Part shown: piece by piece, positions 22,193 to 43,959 of the stretch
How the letters are laid out: the number at the start of each line of letters is the position of its first letter
How positions within the stretch are numbered: the stretch's first letter is position 1
From: Seriola aureovittata
Lineage: Eukaryota > Chordata > Actinopteri > Carangiformes > Carangidae
Direction of reading: 5' to 3'
NCBI RefSeq assembly: GCF_021018895.1
Contig: NC_079364.1
Location: forward strand, 11,673,885 to 11,737,884
DNA length: 64,000 nt
Made by a program: the position numbers and the translations under genes
The notes under the pieces: model-generated
What the model was told of the DNA's origin: nothing
Database searches by the model: none
Seen by the model: the letters and a program-made list of their open reading frames with translations, nothing else

Positions 22193-25100
22193 TCACGTAT
22201 GGTTACTGCTATTAGTTAATTGTCTCTTAGTGGGAGAGTCTCTTACTCTCTGGGCGACGCAGTGAGTGTGGACAGGTACTCCACCTGGCAGACACACCAC
22301 ATCGGGATCACTGAAGGTGTTGTGGCACAGGTGGCATCCCTTCTTTTCAGACACAAAGATGGGTTTCTTGCGCTCTTTCAACTGGAGGAAAAAATATTAG
22401 ACAGAAGAGTTACGAGTTAAAGCAGTAAAGAGCAATAAGACAACACCCTATATGTTAAAATCCCATGAGCAAATGGAGTAAATTATTATATGGGTTCCCT
22501 GTAGACAGAAGACACATTACTCACTGATACAATCATATCTGACTCAATCTGCCAATTCATGTCTGGTAAAATTTCAACCATTAAAGATGAATAACATACC
22601 AAGATTCTCCTTAAAATTTTGGACACTTTCAAATTTTTTTTTTAGAAAGGTTGTCAAGGTTCATTTGATGACTGTAACTGAAGATTATTTTCATTATCAA
22701 ATAATCAGTCGATTATTTTCTTGATTTATCAATAAACCTTTGGTCAATAAACCAAAATCATCAAATGGACGTGCCCCTGGAGATCTTAAAATATCTCATT
22801 TGCATTCGACCAAAAGTCAAAAAACCAAATATGTTCACTTTACCATACATTTATCACACTAGAAAAGCATAAACTCACATTTGAGAAGCTGGAACCAGCA
22901 AATGTTTTGGCATTTTTGTTTGAAAAATTGCTCAAACCATTAAACCATTAAAAAAAAAAAAAAAGTTGCAGATTACCAATTGCTTAAATGTCTAAATCTT
23001 TGCAGCTCCATTTGAGTTGTTCACTGTTTCAGTGGTTTATTCAGGATTGCTCTATTGGAGAAGTACTTACAGAAATCATGTTAAGTTATCATCATTATTG
23101 CTGTTAACCCTTTGTAAAGCTGATGCTGTCTTGTGATTTAAAATAACAAACTTGGTCACAAAACAAAAAAAAGGTCATAATGTAATAAATGATGGTATGG
23201 TACCCAAGCCTGTTAAACTAATTTGTGCATTCTTGTATTGTGTTATGCGTTTCTCACCCTGTCATGCAGCAGTTGAAGGTTTTCAGAGTGGGCTAACCCC
23301 AGAGCAATCTGGGAGGTGCGGCAGGCATGCATACTGGCCCTGACAGCTCGACCCAGGAAGGGCCGCAGCAGCTGCAGTGACCAGTTTTCAGGGAGCATGC
23401 GAAGGACACGGACTGCATCGAACACCTCGCCATGACGATTTAGGAGGTCCACTGCTGCCATCTCCAGATCTCCACTGCCCCCTCCTGTTGCTGTCTGGGA
23501 TTTTCCAGGAAGGTTCCCATCTAGATAAACCCCCAGCAGCAGGTGAAACAGCTGCTGTCGGTAGGCAGAATCCCGACAAGATGAGGCCCATATACAGAAG
23601 GCCTCAGCAGACGAGAAGTCTCTGAGTTTGTGCACCAATATGTGCAATGCTTTATCATGCTCCTCCAGTTTTCCATGTAGTGTTGCACGCTCTAGCAGCA
23701 GTTGTTCACAGTTCTCCATCTTACCTGAACAGAAAAGAACATGAAACATCACCACAATCTCCCCGGTCATTTAGAAACAAAGTCTTGAGAATAACACCTT
23801 GCTATGAAGGTATTTCCAGTCGCCTTTACACCCTGAACTGCACTTAAATCTGCATTGCATTTATGCTGTTATAATCTGCCATAAAATATCTGTTAAGTCT
23901 AAACTATTACAACTCACTACTAAATAACTTAATTAGCTGGTCAAGATACTGCAAAACAACATTCAAAAACACAAAGATCCCTCTTAAGATATTCAACTGT
24001 AATCATCTTCAGACATGAGGTGACAGTGTCTCACCTAAAAGAAACTGTACACGGTATAGGTTGGACTCCCTGAGCAAGGCTTGGAGCCTCTCTCTAGCTC
24101 TAGTTAGCTTCTCTTCATCTGTTGGCGACTTTGACAGCAGTGACAAGACCCTCTCCAGGTACAACACAGCCAGGTGTGTGTGGAACTTCTCTTTCTGCAT
24201 TCACAAACATGGAAGAAAACAATCTGAATTAAAATCAAATTTTCTTTGGGAAGGTGCTTGGATGAAAAAAAAAAAAAATTAGCTGCTAAATCCTACAAAA
24301 CGGTTATCCTTAAGAGACTATATTTACATCGACTGCAAATTGAAATATTCCAATATTAATTTTGATTCATTACTGTCAGTAAAAAATTTAAGCAGGATTT
24401 TGCTAATTACCTGAATCTGAAGGACTATTAAAGACAACCTTAAAAGTGCAACAAAACATAAAAAAAGGAAGACTTGAACTCTCAGTGTGAATACATAACA
24501 ACTCATAACAACTACTGATAAGATCACGAGAAAGCCCCTTGTTCCCCAACTACTACTGTAGAGCGTCTCTAACCAACAGGTCAGACTGTAGTATAAAAGA
24601 GCTTTGCTCTAAGTGAAAATATCTTGGTTGAATAAAGTTTTAAAAACTGCATTCATACATCCATTTTCTCAAGCACTTATACTTATGTTGCATGACTCCT
24701 GGGAGGAGCCAGACTGAAATTAAGGGTGTACATAACTTCAGTTGAAGTCAACCTAATTCACTTAGCTCACAAGTCAGGGTTGCAGAGGGAAGTCAAGAGA
24801 CAGTGCTAAGCACAGAGTCAATGTGTTTCGTGACCAGGTTCATCAAAATACTTTCATATTGAGAATGTGGTCAATAGTGAGACTGCTGCAGTCCATGTAA
24901 TTGTATCCACAATAACAATGCAATTCAGTACTTTGGAGAATTGATACTGCAGTGAATTCCTCTTATGATGCTTGCTACGCTGCAGGGGTAGTGTTTGGAT
25001 GAGCCACAGCACATTAGGGTTTTTCCTGGCTCAGTATGAGATGGAGGTGGTACAATCCTGATCATATGCACAGAATCCTGAGGAATTTGACATGTTTTTT

Positions 25101-28100
25101 TCTGTCACTGTTGTATTTATCTAGGCTGATACTATCTAAAAAAAAAAAAACATTTAAAATCGGGCAGTTTAAAATGTCTTTGGTTGAGATGAATAAAAAG
25201 TGACGTTAAAATCACGTAGACATCAGCATCGTGTTAAACACTCCTGATCACACGGCAACTGAAAACCCACATCCTGTCTCGCAATCTCATTCTGATCCTC
25301 TCCATCACCGGTCCCTTCCACTTCTTGTGGTTGTACACTACTTCTAGACCTGACAAATTCACTGCACCTTGTCAGTAACATACTTTTTAAATGCACTTTT
25401 TCTTCTTCTGCAGCTTTGGCAGTGTCTTTCCCGGTGGACTGTGCTGATTACAATACAGCGCCACCGAATCAATGTAATGGCACAATTGCAGTTAAAAAAT
25501 GACAGATGTCTACCGAGTGCAACTGTGGTTAGAAAATAAGCAGTTCGTTGAGAGCTGGAGGCAGCACAAAATTTGACAGAAGCGACCACCTCATAATTCT
25601 CTTTGCAGGAAAACCCTGCACATCTCTGATCTGATTTGCTCAATGACACTTGAACAGATCCAACACTAACACCTGAACCAGAATGTTCCAGCTCTCTGTC
25701 ACCCCCCGACTAACAGCTGATAACTTCATCTTTTTATTGTACCTGTATCCTTCTCTCCAGCACCAGGTATTCCAAGTAGAGAAGTAGTGCCTGGCTGTGC
25801 TTTCCCAGGTAAGTGATGACATCATCAGGTTTCAATTGTGACTGATCCTTACAGAGAGGTCTCTTAGTAAAGATGTGGACACCTATCTGCAAACAAAAAA
25901 GAAAAGCAAGGTTACTATGCACAATGTCAGAAAATTATGTTATGAACTGATATGAAAATGATGCAATGAAAGAGGAAGCATGCAGAATACAAGACACTAG
26001 ACAACCAACAGTGTCACAAGAAAAGAGAAAGAAAAGAAAAGACTTTGCTCTAAAAAAATAATAAATAAATCACATTTTTAGTCTGCTTTTTTCATTCAAG
26101 CCACAAATGAATGAAGATGTATGCTAGCACATATAGGAGAACTCAATACAAACTCAGTGTCTTCTTTTTATTTAATAAGGAACTGAAGAAATGGCTTGCG
26201 AGTACTGGAAAGTAACAGATCACATGTCTCCAGCCGCCCTGACTGTCTTATTCTGCATGTCTATTCAATCATCCAATGTGAAACATAGAGATCTGTACTT
26301 GTTTTGACCATTACATAATTATTATTTGCAGTTTCTTTTCTGTTACTCCATGGGCATTGTCCTTTTATTAATTATTGAAATTAATTATTGAAATGTAAAT
26401 GAAATAGAAGGAAAAAAAATCAACTGGTTTACATTGTTGTTAAGCCAGTTAATAAATCAGGTTTACACAAAGTTGACTTGCACCAGTTATCTTTGACTTA
26501 CAGTACAGTTACATTTTTGAGGCAATTTAAGGTACTTGTAACCTACGGTGGGATCCTTCTGCAAGGCCCAGTCTGCATACTTCCATACAAGATCCAGATT
26601 GGAGATGGAGCAGAGAAAGTCCACAATGTACTCATAAAGGTCAGATCTTGTGGAGTCCTGCAGATCCCCATCTACCACGCGAATCCACAACTGTCAAAAA
26701 CATAAAGAGGAAATAGGTTCAATTCCTAAACATTATGTTGGTGCCGATTCTATTGTAAGAACCAGTCATATTTTAGGCATATGTACCTGAAGTGCTGCTG
26801 AATCCTGACCGTTAGAGTGATAGAGCAGCCCAAGTGCAAAATATCTAAGAGGGGGAAGAAGAAAAGCTTATTTCTCAAGATTCTATTTTTGTACAAAATA
26901 ATGAACTAATGGAAATGATAAACTGGATTGACTAAACTGGACACAGTATTAAGGCTTAACAATTTGGCAATTAACAGCTAGAGGCAAAAAAAAAAAAAAA
27001 ATCATCAAACAAAGCCTCATCGTCCCTGAAGGATTTTGCTAATTTTATGATCGCATTAATTGGTGAAAATTATGCTGATCCCCACAGTGTCCACAAGAGT
27101 GTTCATTTTTTCTCTAATTAACACACTTTTAACCATGATCTGACATGACCAAATGGAGACTAATTTACTCTAATTACTCTTTATAAAGTAATCAAAGCAA
27201 ACACACATGCATTTGACATGTTCACAGTGCAGCCAGTTTCAAAATGTGTTTTAAATGTATTCATGTATCCAATCTAGTAACAGTGCTTCTGCAGATGTGA
27301 AGGCTCTTAAGACTATAAAATGTCTGTTGGTGTTGAAATGCTGCGATTTTTATAGGTGATCAATTCTGTTAACCTTTTCTTAAAAGGGAGCATGTCGAAA
27401 ACAAAAGAATGGTAGTGTACACACTTGTGATATTTTTCTAGCCATGGGACGCTGTCTGCCAGCACGCAGGCATTGTCTGTAGCTAGCAGGTCTAGAAGGC
27501 TCTCATGGTCCTGTTCAGCATACAGCTTTAACAGTGCTGTGTCCACATCCTCTTTACAGCCATTTGCCACCTCTGTGCTCCGTACCTGTGTGTGGAGATA
27601 AAGAAAAACTTTTTGTAATACATAAACAATGTTACAATTCGGTGTAAATTAATCTTTTTTTTTTTACTCCATTTACCTCTCCCAAATAAGTGATAAGGAA
27701 TTTCTTGCATCGCAGCACTTTTTCCTGATCACCCTGTGCCAGGTGGTTGAGATCTGCAAACTCGTGAAGAGGAGGGTGGCAGCGAGTGAATGACGAGGAA
27801 GCTGGCAGCAGTAGCGGGTAGAGAGATATTAGCTCCCGCACATCTAGCTGACCCTTCCTGAAAACACAATGATAAGGTCAAAAAAAAAAAAAAAAAAAAA
27901 AACAGCTGAGGAGTGAGGCAAGTGCACACAGATTCTTGGGTTCAAATTCACACCAAAAACAAATCCTCAAAAACAAATCCAAAGTCATAATTACATAAAT
28001 TATAATTATTATTATATTAGTAGTAGTGACTCTCTATTGCAGCATTAATTACTAAAACATTTTCATTGATGAGGTAACATAAGACTTTTGTAGGAATACC

Positions 28101-30922
28101 TTAGGGCCTGAATAGCATGGCTGCAGGGTTTAATCTCATGAACAAAGCTGTTTAACAAAAGCTTGATATCAATCAAACAGAGTCAGACTCTTACCTGAAA
28201 TGTTCTTTTGCCTCTAGAAACTCAAGTTGGCCAAAGTTTATGAAACCTGCCTGCTGGAGGATTCTTTTGTGCAAAATCTGTACATGCAGACAGTGACAAT
28301 ATATGAGACAACTTTGTTTTTTAGTTTAGAAAAATATTGTAAATTATGTGGTTCCACTCAGATTAATGTTAAAGGTCTTACTATGGGCAAAATACAGGCA
28401 AAGTTATCATACTATCATTGATTACTATGATACCAATATCATGTTATCACACACAACGTCATCTTTTCAACATACTTTCACACAGTTTGTTACCTGGAAC
28501 TTGTCTTTGGGAATATTTCTCTGTGCTCCCTCTGTGAGGGTGAGCGCCTCCTCCACTCTGTGACTGGCCAGTAAGTCTTGTATCTGTCTCTCAAGCGGCA
28601 GGGGTACCAGGACATACACTGCCTTAGTGGAAGCCAGAATGACCTTCCCTAAAACCACAACACTCGCAGGTCAGAATTTCAGCACAAATTAATATTGATT
28701 GACATCACAGGTGGCCTGTCAATAAACAACGATGAGTCTGCTCAATTTTAATCCTTTGTCTTACACAATAGCCTTTAAACAGCTTCATGTGGACCCAGTA
28801 TTTTCAGTAACTAAAAGCGAACCAGAGGTACAAACAGCATGTCATAACCCCTCTGATAGTTTCCAGCTTCAGCTCACAGCTAGTTGTCTGAACATCAACT
28901 ATAGGAATGTGCATTGTACTTGAAATCTAGTATGTACCTGTATCCAGAGCTTAATATCTTTCACTTGCTTTTTTTTTGTAGCTCTGTAGAGTGATATTTT
29001 CTATTCTAACAATGAGCTGAAAGATGTTCTGTAATAGGAAATGCTTCAGATCCCATTAAGTGTAAACACCCCAGTGTACAGCTCCAGCCACATTCTGCTA
29101 AAAGGTTTCGGTTTCTCAGTCTAGCAATCCAAAGCAATGACTCTTTCCATCCCAGGACTATTTAATAACAGAGGCCTGTTTTCCACCAAGGAGGCACTTA
29201 ACAGTTAAAGACATAATTTATAACACTTGAACCAGCGTTGGTTTTTGGTAAAGTTTAGAAAGTTAGAAAGAAGACAGAATCGACTTTGATTTATTACTTT
29301 TTGTAACTGTCCATCATGAATTCAGAAATATTATAGTTGTGCAGTACTAAATTGGTGGAGTACGCAAAAGGCAGGACATCCAGTGGGATCTAATGCATAG
29401 TAAGCATCATGCTGCTGTCAGGTGAAACTTAATATATCAGGTCTTCAACTTCTTCTTACATCATTTCACACGAGTTTTTATTGTTAGGGGAGCTTGTTGA
29501 CCTTTGTAACCATTAAACCTGTTACAGTCTTTATGAATAATATCAAAAATGCATGGTCATCATTTTGGTAAATAAGTGGTTTGATTAAGTGAGAGAGATT
29601 GTGTGATAATACCTTCAAAGTCTTGCAGAATGTGTCCATCCCTGAATGAAAGGGTCTGTTTTAGCTGTTGGTCCAACATGCTGTGGATGGTGATGAAGCT
29701 CTCATCCAAGGCCACCACATATGGAAAACAAACAGCTGCACCAATCACACTCTCTGACCAGTTGACAGGAGCCCGCTGAGATACCCCTTCTGCATTGGCA
29801 AACATTCCTGGAGAGAAAATTTAAGACAATTTGTAAGTAGGGATGTGTCAAGAAATACTCTTTACTTCCCTAAAACTTACAGACTGCCATTAAGAAACAA
29901 ACAGATGCACAAAGGCTGTGAAAATTAGTTACTAAAATTAGTACATTATAAGTACTTAAATATTAAAACATTTACATTACACATTTCTGTCAGAACTTCT
30001 CAGATGTTTATAACAATAATTCATACATATGACAATGATTAACGTGACCTGGACTAGGATAATTGAAAGAAAATGAAAGGATGGTTTAACCATCCATAAT
30101 TTAGATAACATCAGTTACAAGTAATGTTACGGCCCATGGCACACAAGAAAGAATATTCAACACCTTTGTAAATGGATTTTAAGACTTTTAAAGACCTGAG
30201 ATACCCTGTTTATGTACTGACTTACCCAGACCACCAGGTGCTGCTAAGAGGAATTCCTCCCTGCTGATCCTCTTCACAATAGGTCTCCTTTCTTCACTGT
30301 TGTAAGGGAAGAGATCTTGGGAGGCTCCTGTGTTGTAGTTCACGATCATGTATTGTGTAGAGAGGGCCAGGCACAAAAAGTAACCATCAAGACTAAGGGC
30401 ACAGGGCTGCTCAGGAGTGGTCACCTCTTTGACCAGCTGGACTCTGTCCACATACACCATGTAAATCTGGACAGTCCGCCGCTTGGAGGAGAGTATGCCC
30501 ATTTCCACACAGAACGGATCACCATTCACCGGGTTCTCATTAATACAGAATTCTGCCACACCTCTGATCTTGGCTCCACCTCCTGCCGCCGAGGGCACAG
30601 TCTCTAATGTCTCCATGTCGACGAGGAACACTATTCCATCACAAAGCACTATCAGACGCTCCAAAGCAGAAGCAGCCCGCAGCTCAGCAACTGGTTTCTT
30701 GAGGCCCAGGTATTTGTGCAGCTTCTTCTGAGCCAAGTAACTCAGTTTCCCTTTGGAGGACGTGACCTCATCCAGCAGAAAGTGGTGGATGAAACAGTCA
30801 TTGGTGCCCACATACAGCTTCTTTCCACAGCATTCAATGCACTCAATGTTGATGCGAGCTTTGTCACCCATGAGGAGATCTCGCTCCACAGCGGGGACTA
30901 GCTCAAAAGCCTTCACACTCAT
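22193..30922 (-). CDS. tgfbrap1: TGFBRAP1, TGF-beta receptor-associated protein 1 / Vps3-like CORVET subunit (12 coding exons)
   Basis: This is the metazoan Vps3 counterpart, the subunit of the CORVET tethering complex that acts with Rab5 on early endosomes. It was first described binding TGF-beta receptors and SMAD4. Exons in transcript order are 30226-30922, 29613-29807, 28494-28648, 28195-28277, 27677-27857, 27425-27585, 26787-26844, 26547-26690, 25743-25886, 24035-24194, 23258-23724 and 22193-22381. All phases join, giving 877 residues against 860 in human. The N-terminal CNH/beta-propeller region covers about 1-300 (RINIECIECCGKKLYVGTND, ELRAASALERL). A clathrin-repeat-like helical middle follows (QIQDLLASHRVEEAL). 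The last exon encodes the Vps39-type zinc-binding end (CHLCHNTF, then HTHC). The start, MSVKAFELV, aligns with the family start. The exon ending at 27425 uses a poor donor (CACAA/GTGTGT), required by the frame. Confidence 0.95.
22660..23010. repeat. dispersed teleost repeat in last tgfbrap1 intron
   Basis: The left part has AATAATCAGTCGATTATTTTC-like sequence. It is followed by an AT-rich body with a CTGGAACCAGCAAATG core, and ends near TTTGCAGCTC. The same kind of ATTAATC/GATTATT phrase occurs in lamp1 intron 1. I recognise it as a repeat spread widely in teleost genomes but cannot name the family. Confidence 0.5.
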
Positions 30923-30941
30923 CTCAGCCAAGGCATCTACA

Positions 30942-32401
30942 CTAGATGATACAAAACAGAAAGGCATCAACAAAACTGCAGACAATATAATCTATATGAG
31001 AGTAGACAGCAAAACATTTTATTGAGATACATTATTAATTCACTAGCAATATCCACTAGCAGGATATACTGAGGCATAATGGGTGTGTCCCTCATTCACA
31101 ACAAACTCTAGATCCATTCTGCTTTTAGGAAAGTCAGACTTTTGCTGGATTCTGAATCATTTAACTCTGAATAATGACTCCAATAAGTGAGTCTTTAAAA
31201 GGCCAAACGTTCAGAATACCCTAAGGCTATTTAGTTTTGGTTGGGCAAAACATCACCTTGGGCTTTGGGACATTTTGACAAGCATTTCTCACTGTTTTCT
31301 GTCATTTTAACTCTGAAACAATTACTTACCTAATTAATAAACACAACAAGCTGTTAGTAGACTTATATACCCTCAACAACACACAGAGAAGTCACTTACG
31401 ATCAAGCACTTTACTTTGGCTTTGAACTTTCCCTACCAGCATGTAATAAAGTTCCTTCAAAACCTCATGTGTAATGTCTTGAAGCTAAGTGGGTTATTTT
31501 TCATACTCGGTATTCATGCCAGAAAGGGTTAATGGTAACACTTTACTTTAAGTACCCCTATCTAGAGTTTGTAAATATTTAATAAATGGTTTATACCACA
31601 AGTTAATGTAGTTATGTGCGCATATAGGCGTTTTAAATGTATTTTTAAACATCTATAACCCCGCCTGAGGACACCCATGAGCTGAGGCTGCTGTATAATA
31701 GATAGGAACTGACAATACAGTTGTAATAATATAAAATATATCTTGATAGAAGTTCTAATGGTTATCAAACACTGTGCATTCATTAGCACTTAAAATGTCC
31801 TTATATCTGCTACATAATTGTGTGCAATAAATGATTTATTAAATGTTTATATACTGCGTACGAATGCTACTTAGGGGAAGGTAAACTGTTACCGGATGGG
31901 ATTTATTTTCATTTTGCAGATTATTATCAACGCTGCTCATGTGGTAATGGCTAATGACGTTAACGCTAGCTAGCTTGCGAAACCCATAGAAGCTAATGGC
32001 AGCAACAACACAAAATTCACTGATTAACAGTGGCTGTTTGGAGGTGGACTAATTTGTTTGTCACGTACATTATTCGTGTGAGGAAGTAGTGGTCGGTTTT
32101 TGATTAATTAGGTAGCTTCTGGGCCAGCATACTGAGCTAGCTAACGTTAGCTTAAAGAGGCTGTTCTCCAATTATGCCAATGCTAGCGAGCTAACTGAAG
32201 CTAAACTACATTTTTAAGAATGACTAAGGAAGGGCTTGTTAATAACGTGAACAAACAAGCAGCATTATTACATTACAGCACTCGTGGGGTGTGTGTCCGA
32301 AGAAAAAGCACCAAATTTCCAACCGGCCTCCCCTCCCTTGAGATGATGCTCTGCGCAGCAGCCTCCTGCCTAGTCTCTCCGTGAGTTGTTAGCATACGTA
32401 C
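30942..32401 (-). other. tgfbrap1: predicted 5' UTR intron of tgfbrap1
   Basis: The first coding exon begins at an acceptor (ATCTAG) with its boundary at 30941, 19 bases before the ATG. A donor of the form GCG/GTACGT lies on the minus strand at 32401/32402 within CpG-rich DNA. The intron contains a MITE-like element and otherwise AT-rich sequence. Confidence 0.5.
31534..31893. mobile_element. nonautonomous DNA transposon (MITE-like) with GGTAACA termini
   Basis: The left end reads GGTAACACTTTAC; the right end, reversed, reads GGTAACAGTTTAC. That is a terminal inverted repeat with one mismatch in 13. The 360-bp AT-rich body has no transposase. Elements with GGTAACACTTTA ends are common in vertebrate genomes. 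It sits in the 5' intron of tgfbrap1. I could not make out a clear target-site duplication. Confidence 0.65.
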
Positions 32402-32650
32402 CGCTGCAGACAGCGCTCAGGACGGCAGGCGGGATTACCACAAACAGGCGGGCCTACTACTCCAAAAACAGTGGCCACGACATATATTTACACTTTAACA
32501 CTATTCCCATGCTCCTTGGGACGGCCCCGCACCAACTAGTAGAAATTTAGCTTGAATGGCAGCGTTGGGTCCTTCCTTGTCCCGTATAAAACACCGCCCA
32601 TTAGAACTGAACTCTTGCTGGCTGCAGGTGATGCAGGGCTGCGTTCAAGA
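32280..32650 (-). promoter_or_regulatory. tgfbrap1: candidate promoter and noncoding exon of tgfbrap1
   Basis: This is a local CpG-rich island (GCGCAG, CAGCGCTC, GGCGGGCC steps) upstream of tgfbrap1. It holds a predicted noncoding exon beginning at 32402 with donor GTACGT. The transcription start is not determinable by eye. Confidence 0.4.
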
Positions 32651-34690
32651 CTGTCGAGCAAGGAGGAGTTGTTGACGATTTCTCAACACATTTCAAATTG
32701 ACTTCTTAATTTGTTATATTTTGTTTATTTAATCTTTATTTAATCGGGCTGTCTCATTGAGATTGAGCTCTCTTTTTCAAGAAACCGAGAACAAGAAATA
32801 ATTAGTAAACAATGCAACTAAGACCATCTAATAAAAACAATCACAAGAGTCATAAAAAATCAGATAAGAAAGTTTTTAAATCACCAAGAGCTATGCAGAA
32901 CTCTAGTTTGAGGGGAGTTTACTATTCATTCTGGATGGATGGATGTATTACAGACTGACTGACTGACTGACTGACTGATCATAGTTCCACCATTCGTCAC
33001 CCAAATGCCATGTGACTGAGTTGGAGCTTCCCCATTGGCTGTTGCTCTTTCAAAATTAATTGGTGTAAACAGTTTAGGGCAGCATTTATATCCTGCAATT
33101 CAACACATTTGTGCTAGATTTTGAGCCTTTTTTTCAAGAGACCACCTAGTGACAAATCTAGCAACTATTTGGACAAACCTTGGCTTCTTAGAAGAGAGTC
33201 TTCAGTAATGCTCTTGCACCATATGTCCAGTTGTTCAGGTCGGAGGATTTGATGCTTCAGCCATGTACTAGGTTTTCATCTGGACTTGTTTAAAGGTCCC
33301 ATATTTTACACTTTTCTGGTGTTTTATTTGAAAGTTTGATATCAATGAGAAGATAAATTTGTGTTTTTAAGTACCAAAAACCATCTCAATGTAGTTTTAC
33401 ACCTCCTCTCTCAGGCTTCTCTCTGGAGCTCTAGTGACAACAGGTTGACGAGCCAATCACAGCCTCTCTTCTGATTAAAAAACTAACACTGAAGGCCTAG
33501 CTATGAAGATACAAGCGAAATGTGGTATAAGAATTTAGTATAGTCAATTTATTCTTTTATGATCAGCAATAGCCCATCTGTAATTTGGTGCCCTATCCCA
33601 TTTTACAGTAATATAGATAACCTCATACCCAGTTTATGATTATGCCTGGTAGTATACACGTAAACCAGGATACTGAAGCTTGTAAACACCATCCTGTTTG
33701 CTGTTTTGGAACCATGCCAGCCCCACACAGGCCTAATGTTTTACATCAACCTCCTGGCCTTAAAAAGCATTGCATCAGACAGAATATGTCAATACTGTAT
33801 GTAAGTAGGTATCAGTAAACAGGTTATTCAAGGTTCATGAAGTTTACCATCATGTATAAGCATGCATAGTACAGCTACAATGATTGTTGTATTGAGAAAC
33901 CTTCTCTGCACCTTTGGTTATAAAGAGAGTTCAATACCCCATGAGACTGTTTAGTCTGACAAAACATGCTAAATTTACTTTTTGAAATTACAAAGCTCAC
34001 AATAAAGTCAAATGGAAGCACTACAAATATTTACAAAGACAAAGTATGATAGACAAAGATACATTACTGAGATTAAAAGAAAAAATGAAAGAAAACCTTG
34101 TTGTTAGTCCATGAAGTAGTAGTATGACTCAGCAAGAATGATGTGGGTGCCCCATTTAAGGTTTTAGTAGGAGGTTAATCAGGTGTATAATCAGATGGAG
34201 AAAACCATGTACTTGGTCTTTTCTGCATTTAAATAAAATATGTGTTATAAAGCACTAACCAAGTGACATGGCCTTGATAACGACACCAGCCAATCAGTTA
34301 GAACTTAAGAAGCCTCTTGGTACCTACAACCAAGTCCAGAATCCCTCAATTCAACTTTTCTTGGACATATTAAAATTGCTTCTTATGTCTGGCCGACAGT
34401 TTAAACCCAAAAAATTTTGAGTATAGAAAAGTGAGAAACTAGCAAATATTCTCATTTAATCATTCAAACTTGCTGTCAGTTAATTTGTGTCAGTTAACTT
34501 ATCATTCAATCTTTTCTTTTCTTTTTTAGTACTGGTTGGTTTCTGAGTGTCCGGGTAATAGGGGTCCTGTAGGAGGTGTAATCCGGCCATGTCAGCTTCT
34601 CAGAAAATGAGAAAATGAGAAAAACGTTTACAGACAGTAGAAATCCAAACTGCCCCTGAACGCAACTCGGCCGCTTTTCACCCAAGATGC
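32651..34690. other. intergenic stretch between divergent tgfbrap1 and cul4a
   Basis: No coding exon is seen. It contains a (GACT)n tract at about 32955-32978 and a probable dispersed element at 33290-33515. The remainder is AT-rich. Confidence 0.5.
33290..33515. repeat. probable dispersed fish repeat starting AAAGGTCCCATATT
   Basis: It begins with a GGTCCCATATTTTACACTTTT-like phrase that heads a repeat common in percomorph fish. It continues into a moderately GC-rich body (CTCTGGAGCTCTAG, GAGCCAATCACAGCC). The ends are not sharply defined. Confidence 0.4.
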
Positions 34691-34699
34691 ACCTGTCCA

Positions 34700-35198
34700 A
34701 CTGAACTGTCTGAGAAAAGCCATTTTGTTGTGCTAGCTAGCTATGTGCTAAAGAAAGCCACCAAAACATGGGTCTGTCATACCAACGCTAAATATGTCGC
34801 TTTTATGTTTTTGTTTACTGTCGCAAAAAACAATAATTGAACTCGTGAAAATCTGTAAATAGTCAAGACTGGCATGGACTAGCCTATGAAGCTAAAGTGT
34901 TTTGGAGAGGACGAAAACTGGTAGCTTAAGTGTGCTGCAGTTTCAGATAACATACTGTTAGCACGTTTATTTAGCTGACCGTAGTTATGTTTTCTGATTG
35001 ATTACCTTGCGTAAATCGGTGTTTGTTTTTGAATGTGTATTAAATAGGCTGCGACTGTCTGTGCTGTCAACCAAAGACAACTGGTTCGACGTAGAGGCTG
35101 TGTCGGTGACAGTAAATAAACAGGCGACTGAACAATCCAGCAGTAACTTAGCAAAACACTTGGACCATACAGCGTTAAGCCAAAGCGCTAATCTGATA
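34700..35198 (+). promoter_or_regulatory. cul4a: 5' UTR and promoter region of cul4a
   Basis: This is the sequence immediately before the cul4a start. The frame stays open upstream for about 67 codons, but none of them is ATG, so the start at 35199 is the first usable one in frame. No TATA box is evident. Confidence 0.4.
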
Positions 35199-43142
<7,944 letters not shown>

Positions 43143-43928
43143 GGGGGTAGCACTCACTGCCATGCTTTCCTCACAGCAAGCGTAAAGCTTGCCCCCCAAA
43201 ACAGCATTACAGCCCTTCAGCCACCCACGACTCTCCTCTGGTGCCCATCTTTCCCTCCATCCACAATCCTGGACGCAGCATCCAGATCACACAGAGCTCC
43301 AGAGAGACGAGAGAGACTTGGCTGTACTGTTCCCACTCTGCGATATCTTTAGTGGGACTCTGGAATGGGGCTGGAGGAGTGGCCCGGGTTGTTGATGGTT
43401 GGTTTATGTGACTTACAAATCTGCTAATGCAAAACTCAACTGAAAATAACTAGCACTTTCCCCTGTTTTTGTTGTGTTTATCCTCCTCGGGATTGGGATT
43501 TTTTTTTTTTCTCCATCACATTGTTCTAAAATCACTTATTTTCTACTATAGTTGGTTTGTCTTGAGTTTTAAGATTTTTTTTTTTGTTTTGTTTTTATTT
43601 TAATTTTTTGTTCATGAACGGCTGCATAAACTGCTGAGTGTAAACCTGATTGGTTGGTTGCTTGATTTGGCAGAGAAACAGCTGTTGAAGACAAAGAGAA
43701 GAGACTTGAGGACGAATGAAGTGGTCCTGAGGGGCCGAGTCAGATGTGTTTAGGTCAGAGGGCGGTGGTCATTGCTCGTAACACAGACGCTAAATGATAT
43801 GCAGGCAAGCCACTTTGTCTTTGGGTATCTTGTATGTTTTGACCAAAATGTCCAAATGTCCAATGTCATGTGCTGACGTTTTTGTAGATCAGATTGTATT
43901 CTATGTACGAGTGAGAAAAGTGAACCTG

Positions 43929-43934
43929 AATAAA
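43929..43934 (+). terminator. cul4a: polyadenylation signal of cul4a
   Basis: AATAAA lies 787 bases after the stop, followed by TG- and T-rich sequence. It is the first AATAAA on the plus strand in the 3' flank that I can see. Confidence 0.7.
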
Positions 43935-43959
43935 TGGATATTTAATGATTCAAGTAATT

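Noticed and set aside
34998..35198. In-frame N-terminal extension of cul4a, like the longer CUL4B
   Set aside because: The frame is open but contains no ATG before 35199, and the sequence lacks the CUL4B-type Ser-rich and nuclear-signal region.
32280..35198. Bidirectional promoter shared by tgfbrap1 and cul4a
   Set aside because: The genes are divergent, but their CpG-rich starts are more than 2 kb apart with repeats between, too far for a classical shared promoter.
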